DNA of 64,000 nt from Microbacterium esteraromaticum (GCF_014084045.1 NZ_CP043732.1:248001-312000), one strand, 5' to 3'. Counted from the first letter of the stretch, positions 37,931 through 48,992 are shown. Numbers and translations: made by a program. Notes: generated by a model not told the origin, from the sequence alone.

Positions 37931-39646
37931 ATGGCAGGCGAGCCCGACTCCGTCACCCGGTGGTGGCGGCGCATCAGCCTGCGCGCGAAGGTCACCGGCG
38001 TCACCGTCGCCGTGCTCGCTCTGGGGCTGATGATCGCAGGCATCGGCACCGTGCCGATCCTGCGGGGGGCGATGATCAACAACATCGACGCACAGCTGCC
38101 TGCGCTGGCGACGACCGGGCAGGCCGAGCGGTTCTTCGACGTCTCCGCGGAGGGCGGCCGGCTCGTGTTCGACCCGGCCGAGATCGCGCCGCGGCCGACC
38201 GAGTTCATGGTCGCCTTCTACACGGCCGACGGCGAGTTCGTCGCGGAGGCCGGCGGACAGGCGTCCGCTCCTCGACCCGACTTCCCCGAGACCTTCACCC
38301 TGCAGGACACCATCAGTCAGGGCGATCAGGTGATCACGCTGCGCGGCGAGGACGGCGAGACGTACAGCTCTGTCGCCTCCGCGCAGTCGGCGCAGGACCC
38401 CCAGGGGCTCACCTACGTTCAGATCGTCGCCCTGCCCCTCGATGAGGCCGATCGGATCGTCGCCACCTACGTCGCCGTGTACACGACGGTGGCCCTGGTC
38501 ACGATCCTGCTGGCTGCGCTGCTCACGCGCGGCCTGGTGACGCTGACCTTCCGAAGGCTCGGGCACGTGGAGTCGACCGCGATGGCCATCGCGGCCGGCG
38601 ACTTCAGCCAGCGACTGACCGACCTCGAGCCGACCACCGAGGTGGGCAGGCTGAACTCGGCGATCAACACGATGCTCGATCGTGTCGACCGCTCGCTCGC
38701 ACAGCGCGACCGCACAGTGCAGAACATGCGGCGCTTCATCGGCGACGCCAGCCACGAGCTGCGCACCCCGCTGGTGAGCGTGCGCGGTTACGCCGAGCTG
38801 TACCGCATGGGCGCGATCACGGGCGAAGAGGACACCGCCAGGGCCATGGAGCGCATCGAGAAGGAGGCGATCCGCATGGGGGTGCTCGTCGAAGACCTTC
38901 TCGCTCTGGCACGTCTCGACGAGGAGCGCTCCCGCGAGCTGCAGATCGAGCCGCTCGACCTCCGGCCCATCGCGCGCGACGCCGCGCTCGACCTGCGCGT
39001 CGCGGCACCGGGACGCACGATCTCGGTCGTCGACACCACGGCGGACGACTCGGGAGAGGTGCGCCTGCACGGCCGCCCCCACACGGCGCCGCCGCCGCTG
39101 CCGACGCGGCCAATCCCCTCGCGACCCGCCAGTGCTCTCGCCCGGCTGCGGCGCCGTCCCCGCTCGACTCCGCCGGTGCCCGCGATCGACTTCACCGAGG
39201 CGACGGATGCCCCTGTGCGCACTCCCCCGATCGTGCTCGGCGAAGACAACAAGGTGCGCCAGGTCGTCACCAACCTGCTCGGCAACGCGCGCAGGTTCTC
39301 ACCCGCGGACAGCCCGATCGAGATCGTCGTGGGTGCCGACCGCCGCAAGGGAGTGGGCACCATATCGATCGTCGACCACGGCGAGGGGATCCCCCCGCAG
39401 ATCCGCGAGCAGATCTTCGAACGCTTCTGGCGTGCCGACACGTCGCGCGCGAGGGAGACGGGCGGCTCGGGACTGGGTCTCGCCATCGTCGCCTCGATCG
39501 TCGAATCGCTGCACGGCACCGTCGCCGTCGATGAGACGCCAGGCGGCGGCGCGACCTTCACCGTCTCACTGCCCCTCGCCCCTGCCCAGGCGACCCCGGC
39601 GCATCTGCTGGAGGAGACCCAGCCGATCGATCGCCTCGAGCTCTGA
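37931..39646 (+). CDS. Sensor histidine kinase with Pro/Arg-rich insert in the ATPase domain
   Basis: A 571-residue kinase. It has a membrane segment at 22-42, an extracellular sensor of about 140 residues, a second membrane segment (VAVYTTVALVTILLAALLTR, 181-200), and a HAMP region. The dimerisation helix has FIGDASHELRTPL with His275 as phosphoacceptor. The ATPase domain has NLLGNARRFS (N box), SIVDHGEGIP (G1) and GGSGLGLAIV (G2). Between the strand ending VRLHG (about 381) and GEDNKVRQVV (about 437) lies an insert of about 55 residues, mostly Pro and Arg, not seen in most kinases. It shares an operon with the response regulator. Confidence 0.93.
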   Translation: MAGEPDSVTRWWRRISLRAKVTGVTVAVLALGLMIAGIGTVPILRGAMINNIDAQLPALATTGQAERFFDVSAEGGRLVFDPAEIAPRPTEFMVAFYTADGEFVAEAGGQASAPRPDFPETFTLQDTISQGDQVITLRGEDGETYSSVASAQSAQDPQGLTYVQIVALPLDEADRIVATYVAVYTTVALVTILLAALLTRGLVTLTFRRLGHVESTAMAIAAGDFSQRLTDLEPTTEVGRLNSAINTMLDRVDRSLAQRDRTVQNMRRFIGDASHELRTPLVSVRGYAELYRMGAITGEEDTARAMERIEKEAIRMGVLVEDLLALARLDEERSRELQIEPLDLRPIARDAALDLRVAAPGRTISVVDTTADDSGEVRLHGRPHTAPPPLPTRPIPSRPASALARLRRRPRSTPPVPAIDFTEATDAPVRTPPIVLGEDNKVRQVVTNLLGNARRFSPADSPIEIVVGADRRKGVGTISIVDHGEGIPPQIREQIFERFWRADTSRARETGGSGLGLAIVASIVESLHGTVAVDETPGGGATFTVSLPLAPAQATPAHLLEETQPIDRLEL

Positions 39647-39765
39647 GGCGCTGATCTCTTCTGCACAGCGGCTCCGCCGGGCGGGTTGTGCACGGATGCC
39701 GGGAACCGGCGTCTCCTCGCGATCCCGCCCCTCGTAGGGTCGGAACTCCATCGAGAGGAGATCCC

Positions 39766-40053
39766 ATGTCCGTCTTCACCGTCGACACAGACGCGGTCCA
39801 GGCCGCCAACGGCGCCGCCTACGCCACCATGGAGCGACTGCAGGGAGAGTCGTCCGCGCTGATGGCTCAGCTGAACCAGCTGCAGTCGTCGTGGACGGGG
39901 GCTGCAGCCGCGGCCTTCCAGCAGTGCAGCGAGCAGTGGCGCGGAGCGCAGCTGCACGTCGAGCAGGTGCTCGGATCGATCAGCGCCGCACTCGGTTCCG
40001 CGGCCGCGCAGTACGCGGACGCCGATCAGTACTCGGCCAGCCTGTTCCGCTGA
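39766..40053 (+). CDS. WXG100-family protein
   Basis: A 95-residue helical protein with the turn motif SWTGAAAAAFQQ near residue 42, between two long helices, the pattern of WXG100 (EsxA/EsxB-like) proteins that leave the cell by type VII secretion. The C-terminal tail ends YSASLFR. ATG 39766 has GAGAGGAG ahead. It stands alone: no second WXG100 gene and no ESX machinery lie in the window. It may travel with machinery encoded elsewhere or have another role. Confidence 0.85.
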   Translation: MSVFTVDTDAVQAANGAAYATMERLQGESSALMAQLNQLQSSWTGAAAAAFQQCSEQWRGAQLHVEQVLGSISAALGSAAAQYADADQYSASLFR

Positions 40054-40135
40054 CGCCCGACAGCGCTCGTGCCGCGCAGGAGCGCAACCCGGTCGTTGAG
40101 CGAGAGCGGCGGAGCCGATCGAGCCGACACGCGCA

Positions 40136-40168
40136 GAACGCCCCCTGCCTTTCGGGCAGGGGGCGTTC
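40136..40168. terminator. Terminator between the WXG100 gene and groEL
   Basis: A perfect 14-bp stem (GAACGCCCCCTGCC) with a five-base loop. It lies 24 bases beyond the groEL stop and about 80 bases beyond the convergent WXG100 gene, so it serves both. Confidence 0.82.
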
Positions 40169-40192
40169 GAGCAGTGCTTCAGATCGTCTGGA

Positions 40193-41872
<1,680 letters not shown>

Positions 41873-41935
41873 ACCCAGTCTGGCACTCGACCCATGAGAG
41901 TGCAAGCCGCGGGGGCGGGAGCTCGGCGTCGCGCG

Positions 41936-42514
41936 TCAGGGAGCCGGGGTCTCGGAATCGGTCGGCTCGCCGTCGACGCGGTCGAGCCCGATCACCACGG
42001 TCAGCTGCGGTTCGTCGGTGTCGTTCAGCGCGGCGTAGAAGTCGCTCTTCTGCACCTCGGCGCCGCCGAGCAGGTCGGCCAGGCCCAGCGCGGCTCCCTC
42101 GTCCTCATCGGCGACGTAGAACACCGTGGTCTTGGAGAACTCCTGCGACGCTCCGTCGCTGCCGAAGACATCCTCCGTCGACCATCCCTCGTCGAGCAGC
42201 TTCTCGCGAACCTCGGCGACCAGACCCTCCTCGGGCGTGGCGTTGAGGATCAGCACGCGGTACGACGGATCCACCTCGGCGACGACACCGGGCGCTGTCT
42301 GCACCGGAGCCGGCTCATCCCCGCCGAACAGCGAGATGCGGTCCATCATCACCAGCGACACGAAGATTCCGCAGACGATGAGCACGAGGGCGACAGCAGC
42401 CGACCACAGCAGCACGACGAGTCCGTTCATACCCGGCTGCTCGGCGCGGTGCGCGCCGACGCGTCCGGTCGCACGGGGGACGTCGTCGAATCGATCGCGG
42501 GGGGACTTCTGCAC
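41936..42514 (-). CDS. LytR C-terminal-domain membrane protein
   Basis: A 192-residue protein with a basic N-terminus, one membrane segment (GLVVLLWSAAVALVLIVCGI, about 31-50) and an extracellular domain whose YRVLILNATPEEGLVAEV and FYVADEDEGAALGLADLL fit the LytR C-terminal domain. Such proteins sit next to wall-linking enzymes but no catalytic domain is present. GTG at 42514 follows TAGCAT by six bases, a leaderless pattern. The next gene is DUF3263, a common actinobacterial pair. Confidence 0.85.
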   Translation of the reverse strand: MQKSPRDRFDDVPRATGRVGAHRAEQPGMNGLVVLLWSAAVALVLIVCGIFVSLVMMDRISLFGGDEPAPVQTAPGVVAEVDPSYRVLILNATPEEGLVAEVREKLLDEGWSTEDVFGSDGASQEFSKTTVFYVADEDEGAALGLADLLGGAEVQKSDFYAALNDTDEPQLTVVIGLDRVDGEPTDSETPAP

Positions 42515-42587
42515 CCCTCGATGCTATCGGGCGCCTCCCGTGAGTCCGCATCGAACGGCGGCGGGCGAATGCCGGCGCTGTGCGTCG

Positions 42588-42845
42588 TCAGCCGACGAAG
42601 CCGCGCATGCGAGCGGTGCGCTGCACAGCCCGAGCGTCGCGGAGGCGACGGAGCCTGCGCACCAGCAGGGGGTCGAACTCCAGCGCGGCCTCGGTCTCGA
42701 TGAGCCGGCCGAGCAGCTGGTAGTAGCGTGCCGGGCTCATGCCCAGCTGCGCCCGGATGGTCTCCTCCTTCATGCCGCCGTGACGCGGCCAGGCCGCCTC
42801 CAGCGTGAGGATCGCGCGATCGCGATCGGAGAGTTCACCGAGCAT
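42588..42845 (-). CDS. DUF3263 protein
   Basis: An 85-residue protein of the DUF3263 family, with LSDRDRAILTLEAAWPRHGG, then EETIRAQLGMSPARYYQLL, a helix-turn-helix-like pair, and LVRRLRRLRDAR. It probably binds DNA. ATG at 42845 follows TAGCCT by six bases, and that -10 box lies just outside the end of the preceding gene. It is immediately upstream of the LytR_C gene in the same direction. Confidence 0.86.
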   Translation of the reverse strand: MLGELSDRDRAILTLEAAWPRHGGMKEETIRAQLGMSPARYYQLLGRLIETEAALEFDPLLVRRLRRLRDARAVQRTARMRGFVG

Positions 42846-42854
42846 GTGCTCAGG

Positions 42855-43847
42855 CTACGCGGCATCCTCGCCGTTCCCCGCGCGCCACTCCCACCAGCGG
42901 CCCAGCGGATCGGCATCCGCCACCACCCGTCCGTCGAGGGCGACCGCGAAGCCGCGGAATCCGGCCGGATCGATCGCCGGTCGCCACCCGTCGTGCAGCC
43001 CGGGCGAGTCAATCGTGATCCAGTGCGCATCGACGGCGCGGATGCGCTCGATGAGCTCCAGCCGCCGCGGGCGCGGCAGATAGACGAGCATCCCCGGGGT
43101 GGTGATGACCAGCTTCGCGCCGGCGGGGGCGCAGGCCACCACGGCCTCGAGCTGCTCTGCCGCGTCGCCGGCGCGCAGCACGGGCGGGTCGGCGGCGACG
43201 ATCGCCATGGCCCCGGCGATCCGCTCGCTGCGCTCGCGCTCCCCCGGCCAGATGAGCGACTCCAGCCAGGCGCGATCCGACGGCGAGCGCACATCGAGGG
43301 GATCGAGGTCGACGCCTGCTCGCCAGATCACCTCCGGAACGCGCAGCGGGGGCAGCTCGCCCGTGACCACGCTGCCGAGCAGCACAGGAGACGGCCCGTC
43401 CGACGGGTCGATCCGCTCACGCGGGACGCCGTCGGCGCCGTCGATGCGGAACGAGAACCGGTCCGGGTAGAGACACAGCCCCGCGGCGGCGCCCAGCTCG
43501 AGCAGGGCGATCGGCCCGTCGATCATGCTCAGCGCAGGCAGCAGCGCCGCCAGCCGGAGCGGCTCGTTGATCTGCACGCCGCGGCGCCCGCACTCGGCAA
43601 CCAGTTCGTCGGCGTGCTCGAGCACGAACTCCCGCCACTGCGCATACCCGCCGACCGGCGCGCCCAGAAGCCGTGAGACCGCGAACACCAGCGGCGGCTG
43701 GCGGTTCTGCGGCGAGAGCCGGGCGAGGAGCGCCTGCACCGCGGCATCCCCGGCCACGCCCGCAGCCCACGCGGCGTACACGTCGCTGCGGCCAGGAGCC
43801 TCGTCACGGGCGAAGCGGTCGTAGCGCTCGGCGACGGCATCGATCAT
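42855..43847 (-). CDS. DUF2332 protein
   Basis: The 330-residue protein fits DUF2332. Seen directly: [39 protein letters not shown], which resembles the G-x-G region of an SAM-dependent methyltransferase fold, and LVIATTPGML-like [12 protein letters not shown]. No substrate is known for the family. ATG at 43847 lies seven bases after GACAAT on the minus strand, suggesting a leaderless start. It diverges from msrB and is followed by the DUF3263 gene nine bases later. Confidence 0.83.
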   Translation of the reverse strand: MIDAVAERYDRFARDEAPGRSDVYAAWAAGVAGDAAVQALLARLSPQNRQPPLVFAVSRLLGAPVGGYAQWREFVLEHADELVAECGRRGVQINEPLRLAALLPALSMIDGPIALLELGAAAGLCLYPDRFSFRIDGADGVPRERIDPSDGPSPVLLGSVVTGELPPLRVPEVIWRAGVDLDPLDVRSPSDRAWLESLIWPGERERSERIAGAMAIVAADPPVLRAGDAAEQLEAVVACAPAGAKLVITTPGMLVYLPRPRRLELIERIRAVDAHWITIDSPGLHDGWRPAIDPAGFRGFAVALDGRVVADADPLGRWWEWRAGNGEDAA

Positions 43848-43900
43848 CCCGCCATTGTCCCAGCGCCCCCTCTTCGCCGCGGAAGAGAGAGAATAGAGGC

Positions 43901-44305
43901 ATGGGTTACAGCGTGAACAAGACGGATGCCGAATGGCGGGCAGAGCTCGGCGACGAGCAGTACGCGGTGCTGCGCGAAGCCGCCACCGAGCGCCCCTGGA
44001 CGGGTGAGCTGCTCGATGAGGAGCGCGCCGGCCTCTACACCTGCGGTGCGTGCGGGGCGGAGCTGTTCCGCAGCGGCACGAAGTTCGACTCGGGCTGCGG
44101 CTGGCCGAGCTTCTACGAATCGGTGCGCCCCGAGGCCGTGCAGCTCATCGAGGACCGCTCGCTCGGCATGGTGCGCACGGAGGTGCGCTGCGCCGCGTGC
44201 GGGTCGCACCTCGGGCACGTCTTCCCCGACGGCTTCGGCACCCCGACCGGCGACCGCTACTGCATGAACTCACTGGCTCTGTCGTTCACACCAGAGCAGC
44301 CGTGA
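43901..44305 (+). CDS. msrB: Peptide-methionine (R)-S-oxide reductase
   Basis: The 134-residue enzyme repairs the R isomer of oxidised methionine. Zinc is held by CGAC and CAAC pairs. [12 protein letters not shown] and [15 protein letters not shown] are standard, and the catalytic cysteine is in RYCMNSL. Length is typical. The stop overlaps the start of the nitroreductase gene by four bases (GTGA), so the two are translated together. Confidence 0.95.
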   Translation: MGYSVNKTDAEWRAELGDEQYAVLREAATERPWTGELLDEERAGLYTCGACGAELFRSGTKFDSGCGWPSFYESVRPEAVQLIEDRSLGMVRTEVRCAACGSHLGHVFPDGFGTPTGDRYCMNSLALSFTPEQP

Positions 44306-44925
44306 GCGCACTCGACGCCGTCCGGCGCCGCACGTCCTGGTCGCGCGTCACCGACGACGCCCCGACCCGCGAGCAGCTGCTGCCGCTCGTCGAGGCGGCA
44401 GGACGCGTCGCCGACCACTCGTCGCTGCGCCCCTGGCGCCTGATCGAGCTGCGCGGCGACGACCGGCTGACGCTGGGCGCGGCACTGGCGAAGGCGGGCG
44501 GAGACGACAAGCCCTCGAGCAAGCCGCTGCGCGCCTCGCTGCTGATCGCGATCGTGGCCTCGTACCGCAAGAGCGACAAGGTGCCTCGGTGGGAGCAGGA
44601 GGCGGTCGCATCCGGCGTCGCACACACCCTCAGCCTGCTGCTCGACGAGGCCGGCTGGGGCGTCATCTGGCGCACCGGCGGCCTCACCCGGTCGAAGGCC
44701 GTGGCCAAGGCGCACGGCCTGAAGAAGAACGAGGAGCTGCTCGGCTGGCTCTACGTCGGCGGCAAGCCCGAGGGCAGAAGCGCGGGGCGCCGCAAGCCGG
44801 TTGATGCCGAGACCCTGCTCACACCTATGCCCGCGGCATCCGGCGGGGCCGACAGGCTCCTGCAGAAGGAGCGGAAGAAGTCGGCGAAGAAGAAGTCGGC
44901 GAAGGACAAGCGCCGCAAGAGCTGA
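44302..44925 (+). CDS. Nitroreductase-family protein with lysine-rich tail
   Basis: A 207-residue flavoprotein of the nitroreductase fold. [20 protein letters not shown] and [14 protein letters not shown] form the FMN site, with S-S-L-R-P-W in place of a more usual motif. [14 protein letters not shown] is the second conserved region, and LLGWLYVGG ends the fold. The last 20 residues alternate Lys and Ser/Ala. The gene begins by overlap with msrB and ends one base before the convergent DMT gene. The physiological substrate is unknown. Confidence 0.85.
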   Translation: MSALDAVRRRTSWSRVTDDAPTREQLLPLVEAAGRVADHSSLRPWRLIELRGDDRLTLGAALAKAGGDDKPSSKPLRASLLIAIVASYRKSDKVPRWEQEAVASGVAHTLSLLLDEAGWGVIWRTGGLTRSKAVAKAHGLKKNEELLGWLYVGGKPEGRSAGRRKPVDAETLLTPMPAASGGADRLLQKERKKSAKKKSAKDKRRKS

Positions 44926-44926
44926 G

Positions 44927-45862
44927 TCAGCGCCGCCGCGGCAGCGCCACGACGACGGAGGCCGAGGCGACGACGATCATCGCGGCGAGCTGCCACAGCG
45001 CGGGGCCCCGATCCACCGGCCAGACGACGTCGATCACCACGGAGGCGACGAGCTGGCCGAGCACGCTGCCGAGTCCGAGCAGCAGCACACCGGTATGCGG
45101 CACGAGCCAGGCACCGAGCAGGATGTATGCGAAGCCGAGCAGACCGCCCAGGTAGAGCCACGGCTCGGCGGGGAGGGCTTCGGGCATCCCTCGGGCGAGG
45201 ACGCTGAGCGCCGCGCCGACCGCAAGCACGACGGTGCCGGCGATGAAGCTCATCAGCGTGGCGGTGAGCGGCGACGCGACCCTGGCCGCGAGGCGCCCGT
45301 TCGCCGCAGCCTGCCACGCGATCCCCGCACCGGCCGCGAACGGGAGCAGCAGCAGCCACAGCGGCGCGGCCGCCAGCACGTCCCCTCCCAGCGAGACGCC
45401 GACCGCGGCGAGCGCGAGAGCACCGCCGATCACGCGCCCCGGCGTCACCGCGACGACGCCGGACGGCCCCACGCCGATGCGGTCGAGCAGCAGACCGTGC
45501 AGCGTCTGGCCCGCGACCACGCCGACGGTGAACAGCGAGACGCCGAGCACCCCTGCGACGAGGCCCTGCGTGGTCACCGTGAGTGCGCCGCACGTGCCGC
45601 CGAGCAGCATCCAGAACGGGATGCTGCGACTCCGGATGCCCGAGACCAGCCGCCCCAGACCTGCGCGCCCCGACGGCATCGCGAGGATGACGGCGGCGAG
45701 GATGACGAGTCCGACGCCGAAGGAGATGAGCCCCGCGACGATGGCGTCGTCGATGCGGATCCCGAGGACGCCGTTGATGCGGGCCTGCACGGCGGTCATC
45801 GCCCCGATCGAGACAGCGCCACCCAGCGCGATCCAGGTCGGCAGCGGGCGAGGACGGGTCAC
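44927..45862 (-). CDS. DMT-family transporter (YdcZ/DUF606, duplicated)
   Basis: A 311-residue membrane protein with ten hydrophobic segments in two repeats. Each repeat has an asparagine motif near its start: MTAVQARINGVLG and IAWQAAANGRLA, and each has FTVGVVAGQTLHG or LGLGSVLGQLVAS. This is the pattern of the YdcZ/DUF606 branch of the drug/metabolite transporters, here as a fused pair rather than two small proteins. GTG at 45862 is eight bases past TAGCCT. Its substrate is unknown. Confidence 0.84.
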   Translation of the reverse strand: MTRPRPLPTWIALGGAVSIGAMTAVQARINGVLGIRIDDAIVAGLISFGVGLVILAAVILAMPSGRAGLGRLVSGIRSRSIPFWMLLGGTCGALTVTTQGLVAGVLGVSLFTVGVVAGQTLHGLLLDRIGVGPSGVVAVTPGRVIGGALALAAVGVSLGGDVLAAAPLWLLLLPFAAGAGIAWQAAANGRLAARVASPLTATLMSFIAGTVVLAVGAALSVLARGMPEALPAEPWLYLGGLLGFAYILLGAWLVPHTGVLLLGLGSVLGQLVASVVIDVVWPVDRGPALWQLAAMIVVASASVVVALPRRR

Positions 45863-45924
45863 TCGCTCGAGGCTACCGGTCGACGGCCCTTCCCGGTGTC
45901 GGTGCCCGCGACTAGCCTGACGGC

Positions 45925-46578
45925 ATGTGCGCGAGCTACGGACTGGACCCCCGTTTCACCGATGCCGAACTGCTGGCCGAGGCCGATGACGCCGTGCTCG
46001 AAGGGCTGCGCTCCTGGGCCGAGCAGAACGCCGGCGAGACGCTGCGCCCGACGGGGAAGAACCTGCGAAACCTCAATCCGCTGGTGACGACCTCCGACGG
46101 CCGAGCAGCTCTCCAGGCTGCCTGGTGGGGCTATCTCGTCGATGGACAGCCCGCCAGATTCCCCTCGATCAACACCCGCTCCGAGCGACTGCAAGACAGA
46201 CCGGGCGGACTGCGCACCCGCGCCCTCGTACCTGCGACGGGCTGGTACGAGATGCAGAAGCCGGACCGCGTCTGGCATGAGTTCGGCCTGGGGCGGGGAG
46301 TCCTGTTCGGCATGGCCGCTGTCACCCAGCGCGGCCGGACACCGGACGGCGACTGGATCACCTGCTACTCGATCGTGATGCGCCCCGCTCCCCCGCAGCT
46401 GGCGCACATCCACGACCGGATCCCTCTGCTCATCCCCACGTCGTTCGCCGGCGACTGGCTCGGCGGCGACCCCACCCGCGAGCTCATCGACGAGGCGCTG
46501 CTCGCCGCCGGCGACCTCGATGAGCGAGTGGCGGCCACGCCGCAAGACGACGACAAGGGTGGGCAGACCCTGTTCTGA
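45925..46578 (+). CDS. SRAP-domain protein (abasic-site crosslinker)
   Basis: A 217-residue SOS-response-associated peptidase (YedK/HMCES). The N-terminal MCASYG exposes the Cys2 that crosslinks abasic DNA. The other key residues are in INTRSERL (Asn-x-Arg-x-E), LVPATGWYEM (Glu) and HIHDRIPLLI (His-x-R-M/I-P). The middle has AAWWGYL. ATG at 45925 follows TAGCCT by six bases, so the initiator would be exposed and the message leaderless. It diverges from the DMT gene across 62 bases. Confidence 0.94.
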   Translation: MCASYGLDPRFTDAELLAEADDAVLEGLRSWAEQNAGETLRPTGKNLRNLNPLVTTSDGRAALQAAWWGYLVDGQPARFPSINTRSERLQDRPGGLRTRALVPATGWYEMQKPDRVWHEFGLGRGVLFGMAAVTQRGRTPDGDWITCYSIVMRPAPPQLAHIHDRIPLLIPTSFAGDWLGGDPTRELIDEALLAAGDLDERVAATPQDDDKGGQTLF

Positions 46579-46689
46579 GGTCCCCCCCCGGATTCTGCAG
46601 GAGCCGAACCTCGGAAAACGATTGCTCCGCGCCCCGGGTCACTGCCACACTGACCTCATCCCCAGTCAACGACGACACAGGAGCACGCG

Positions 46690-47838
46690 ATGAACGAAAC
46701 ACGCCCCTCATTCACCCTCACTCGCCGCCAGATGCTCGCCGCCATGCCGCTCGCCGCAGCACTGCCCCTCCTCGCGGGTCAGCCGGCGTTCGCCGCAGGC
46801 AGCTTCCCCGAACCGGGCGGTCAGGTGCCGCGCGCGGCGCTGCTGACCTACGCCGACGTGCAGAAGGCACTCGCCGGCATCGAGCGCACCTCGAAGGGCG
46901 CCGTCACGGTGAAGACGCTCTCGAGCCTCGGCTTCGGCCGCAGCGAGGCCGGCCGGGAGCTGTACGTCGCCACTGTCGGCACCGGTCCGACGAAGGTGTG
47001 GCTGCAGGGCCGCATCCACGGCAACGAGCCCTACGGCCCCGACGTGCTGCTCGATGTGCTGCGCAACGCCGGGTCCAGCGGATCCCCGATGTGGAAGGCG
47101 GTCCGCGAGAAGCTGACCCTGCACGTCATCCCGATGTACAACCCCGACGGCTCCGAGCTCTACATCCGTCACACCGTGCTCGAGGACGGCAGGCGCATCG
47201 ACCTCAACCGCGACTGGTCGCCGACCGGCTTCGCGGCGAAGGAGTCGCTGGCCTGGTACTCCTACTGGGCGAGCGTGAAGCCTGACGTCGGTCTCGACAT
47301 CCACCACCAGGGTCTGAAGTACGACGACTCCGACGAGCCCATCACCATGTCTCTCGGCATCTCGCTCGCGCCGAGCGGCCCCACCCTTCCCGGAGTACGA
47401 GGCGGCGAGTACGACGTGAAGACGCGCCAGCTGCAGGGGCACGTGTACACCGCGCTGCAGCGGTACGGCTACGTGAACGCCGACCGCTACAGCGTGGGCA
47501 GCGCCAGCAGCGGGTACCGCGAGATCGACATCAAGGGCGGCGTCTCGTCTGCCGTCATGCTCGGACTGAACTACAACGGCCTGAACCCGACCGGACACAG
47601 CCACCCGATGGTCTTCTTCGAGACCTACGGCGGGTCGATCGGCCAGAAGAGCCGCGGCAAGGCGATCAAGCAGAACGTCGTCGGCGTGGAGGCGCTGCTC
47701 GGCGGTCTCGCCGATGGCAGCATCTGGAGCACCGATCCGATGATCTGGCACAGCATCCCGCACTACGACTACATCGGCTACCAGATCGACACCGGGCTCG
47801 TCGACGGCTGGCCGACGCAGCCGCCCGTCATGCCCTGA
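46690..47838 (+). CDS. Secreted M14-family zinc carboxypeptidase
   Basis: The 382-residue protein has a twin-arginine-like signal (TRRQMLAAMPLAAALPLLAG, ending AFAA at about 36). The M14 zinc ligands His and Glu are in RIHGNEPYG, and the later His is in VGLDIHHQG. The catalytic glutamate is probably in MVFFETYGG. It is thus exported, folded, through the Tat route and cleaves C-terminal residues of peptides or peptidoglycan stems. It is followed by a strong terminator. It stands alone on its strand. Confidence 0.89.
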   Translation: MNETRPSFTLTRRQMLAAMPLAAALPLLAGQPAFAAGSFPEPGGQVPRAALLTYADVQKALAGIERTSKGAVTVKTLSSLGFGRSEAGRELYVATVGTGPTKVWLQGRIHGNEPYGPDVLLDVLRNAGSSGSPMWKAVREKLTLHVIPMYNPDGSELYIRHTVLEDGRRIDLNRDWSPTGFAAKESLAWYSYWASVKPDVGLDIHHQGLKYDDSDEPITMSLGISLAPSGPTLPGVRGGEYDVKTRQLQGHVYTALQRYGYVNADRYSVGSASSGYREIDIKGGVSSAVMLGLNYNGLNPTGHSHPMVFFETYGGSIGQKSRGKAIKQNVVGVEALLGGLADGSIWSTDPMIWHSIPHYDYIGYQIDTGLVDGWPTQPPVMP

Positions 47839-47855
47839 CGCCCTCCCCCGCACAC

Positions 47856-47898
47856 GACGAGGCCCGTGCCCCCGCTGATCGGGGGCACGGGCCTCGTC
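47856..47898. terminator. Terminator between the M14 gene and tRNA-Thr
   Basis: A perfect 19-bp stem (GACGAGGCCCGTGCCCCCG) with a five-base loop. It lies 17 bases past the M14 gene and 5 bases past the convergent tRNA. Confidence 0.88.
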
Positions 47899-47903
47899 CA
47901 CTG

Positions 47904-47976
47904 AGCCGACTACGGGACTCGAACCCGTAACCCCCGTATTACAAGTACGGTGCGCTACCAATTGCGCCAAGTCGGC
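47904..47976 (-). tRNA. tRNA-Thr (anticodon TGT)
   Basis: The minus strand forms a complete cloverleaf: acceptor GCCGACT with AGTCGGC, anticodon stem CCGTA/TACGG around CTTGTAA, and GGTTCGAGTCC in the T-arm. TGT reads ACA codons for threonine. TATGCT at 47988-47993 is a probable -10. CCA is not encoded. Confidence 0.95.
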
Positions 47977-48026
47977 GGACCGTCACCAGCATACCGACGG
48001 TACGCGGCTGTGCCTGACCGGCCGGG

Positions 48027-48992
48027 TCAGGGCGCTGTGGTGGCGCTCGGCGTCGGAACGGGCGTCGGCGTCGGCTTCGTCGAGCCGAAGTACTCGTCGC
48101 TGGCGATCGTCAGCACGAACTGCGAGAACTCCGCGGGGTCGTCGAGCGCACCGACGTAGGACTTGCCGCCCACGAGGATCAGCGCCTCGTTGTTGAGCTT
48201 CAGTCCGTCGGTGCCAGGCAACGGTCCCTCGAGCGCCCTTGCGGTCGCGTCCTTCGCCCATGAGACGAAGTCCTGGCCCTCGATGCACGCGCGCACCTTC
48301 TTGGCGTCCGACACTCCGACGGCGACAGCCAGGTCGGCCAGCTGGGCGTCACTGCGGCCGTCGCTGTCGGCCTCGGGCTGATCGGTGAGCAGCTCGTGGT
48401 TGTAGTCGTAGAAGCTGTCGGGCGCGTAGGTCGCCACGCAGGCGGCTGCCGCTGCGGCGCGCAGCGAGTACTTCGTGCCGTTCGAGCTCGCGGTGAGCAG
48501 CGCGACCGGGTGGTAGGTGACGGTGACAGCACCCTCGGAGATCCAGCCCGCGAGCTGGCGTGCGTTCGCGCGCTCGAACTCCGCGGCGCCCGCCGAGAGG
48601 TAGTCGACGTAGATGTGGATCTCGGTGGCCTTCGCATCGGCCGTAGCCGACGGCGAGGGCGAGGGAGTCGCGGCTTCGCCTGCCTCGGTGGCGCTCTCGG
48701 TCGGGGCGGGCGACGGCGCGCCCCCGGATGGCGTCGCAGCGATCTGGCTGACGGTGACGCCGTCGCCTGGCATCCCGCTGGGGGTCAGCTGCGGCTTCGA
48801 GATCGACGAGCTGACCGCATACGCGACGGCGGCTCCGATCGAGCCGACGGCGACGATCGCGACGAGGCCGATGATGAGGCGTCGCATCAGTCGTGCCCGC
48901 GACTGCTGCGCGTGCACCAGCTGTGCCTTCTCGCGCACCGCCTCGCGGGAGTTGCGAGCGGCGGGGACGTTCGGCGTTTCGTCGCTCGACAT
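48027..48992 (-). CDS. Membrane-anchored DsbA-like protein without the active-site cysteines
   Basis: A 321-residue protein with a cytoplasmic N-terminus of about 38 residues, a membrane segment (IIGLVAIVAVGSIGAAVAYA), a Pro/Ser/Ala-rich linker to about 120, and a thioredoxin-fold DsbA-like domain. IHIYVDYLSAGAAEFERANA is where DsbA proteins have a C-P-x-C; here residues 133 and 136 are Ser and Ala. The later cysteines (ACVATYAPDSF and VRACIEGQDF) match helix positions. It cannot carry out normal dithiol exchange. It could be a binding scaffold or a substrate carrier. The Thr/Pro tail (TKPTPTPVPTPSATTA) is extracellular. Confidence 0.82.
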   Translation of the reverse strand: MSSDETPNVPAARNSREAVREKAQLVHAQQSRARLMRRLIIGLVAIVAVGSIGAAVAYAVSSSISKPQLTPSGMPGDGVTVSQIAATPSGGAPSPAPTESATEAGEAATPSPSPSATADAKATEIHIYVDYLSAGAAEFERANARQLAGWISEGAVTVTYHPVALLTASSNGTKYSLRAAAAAACVATYAPDSFYDYNHELLTDQPEADSDGRSDAQLADLAVAVGVSDAKKVRACIEGQDFVSWAKDATARALEGPLPGTDGLKLNNEALILVGGKSYVGALDDPAEFSQFVLTIASDEYFGSTKPTPTPVPTPSATTAP

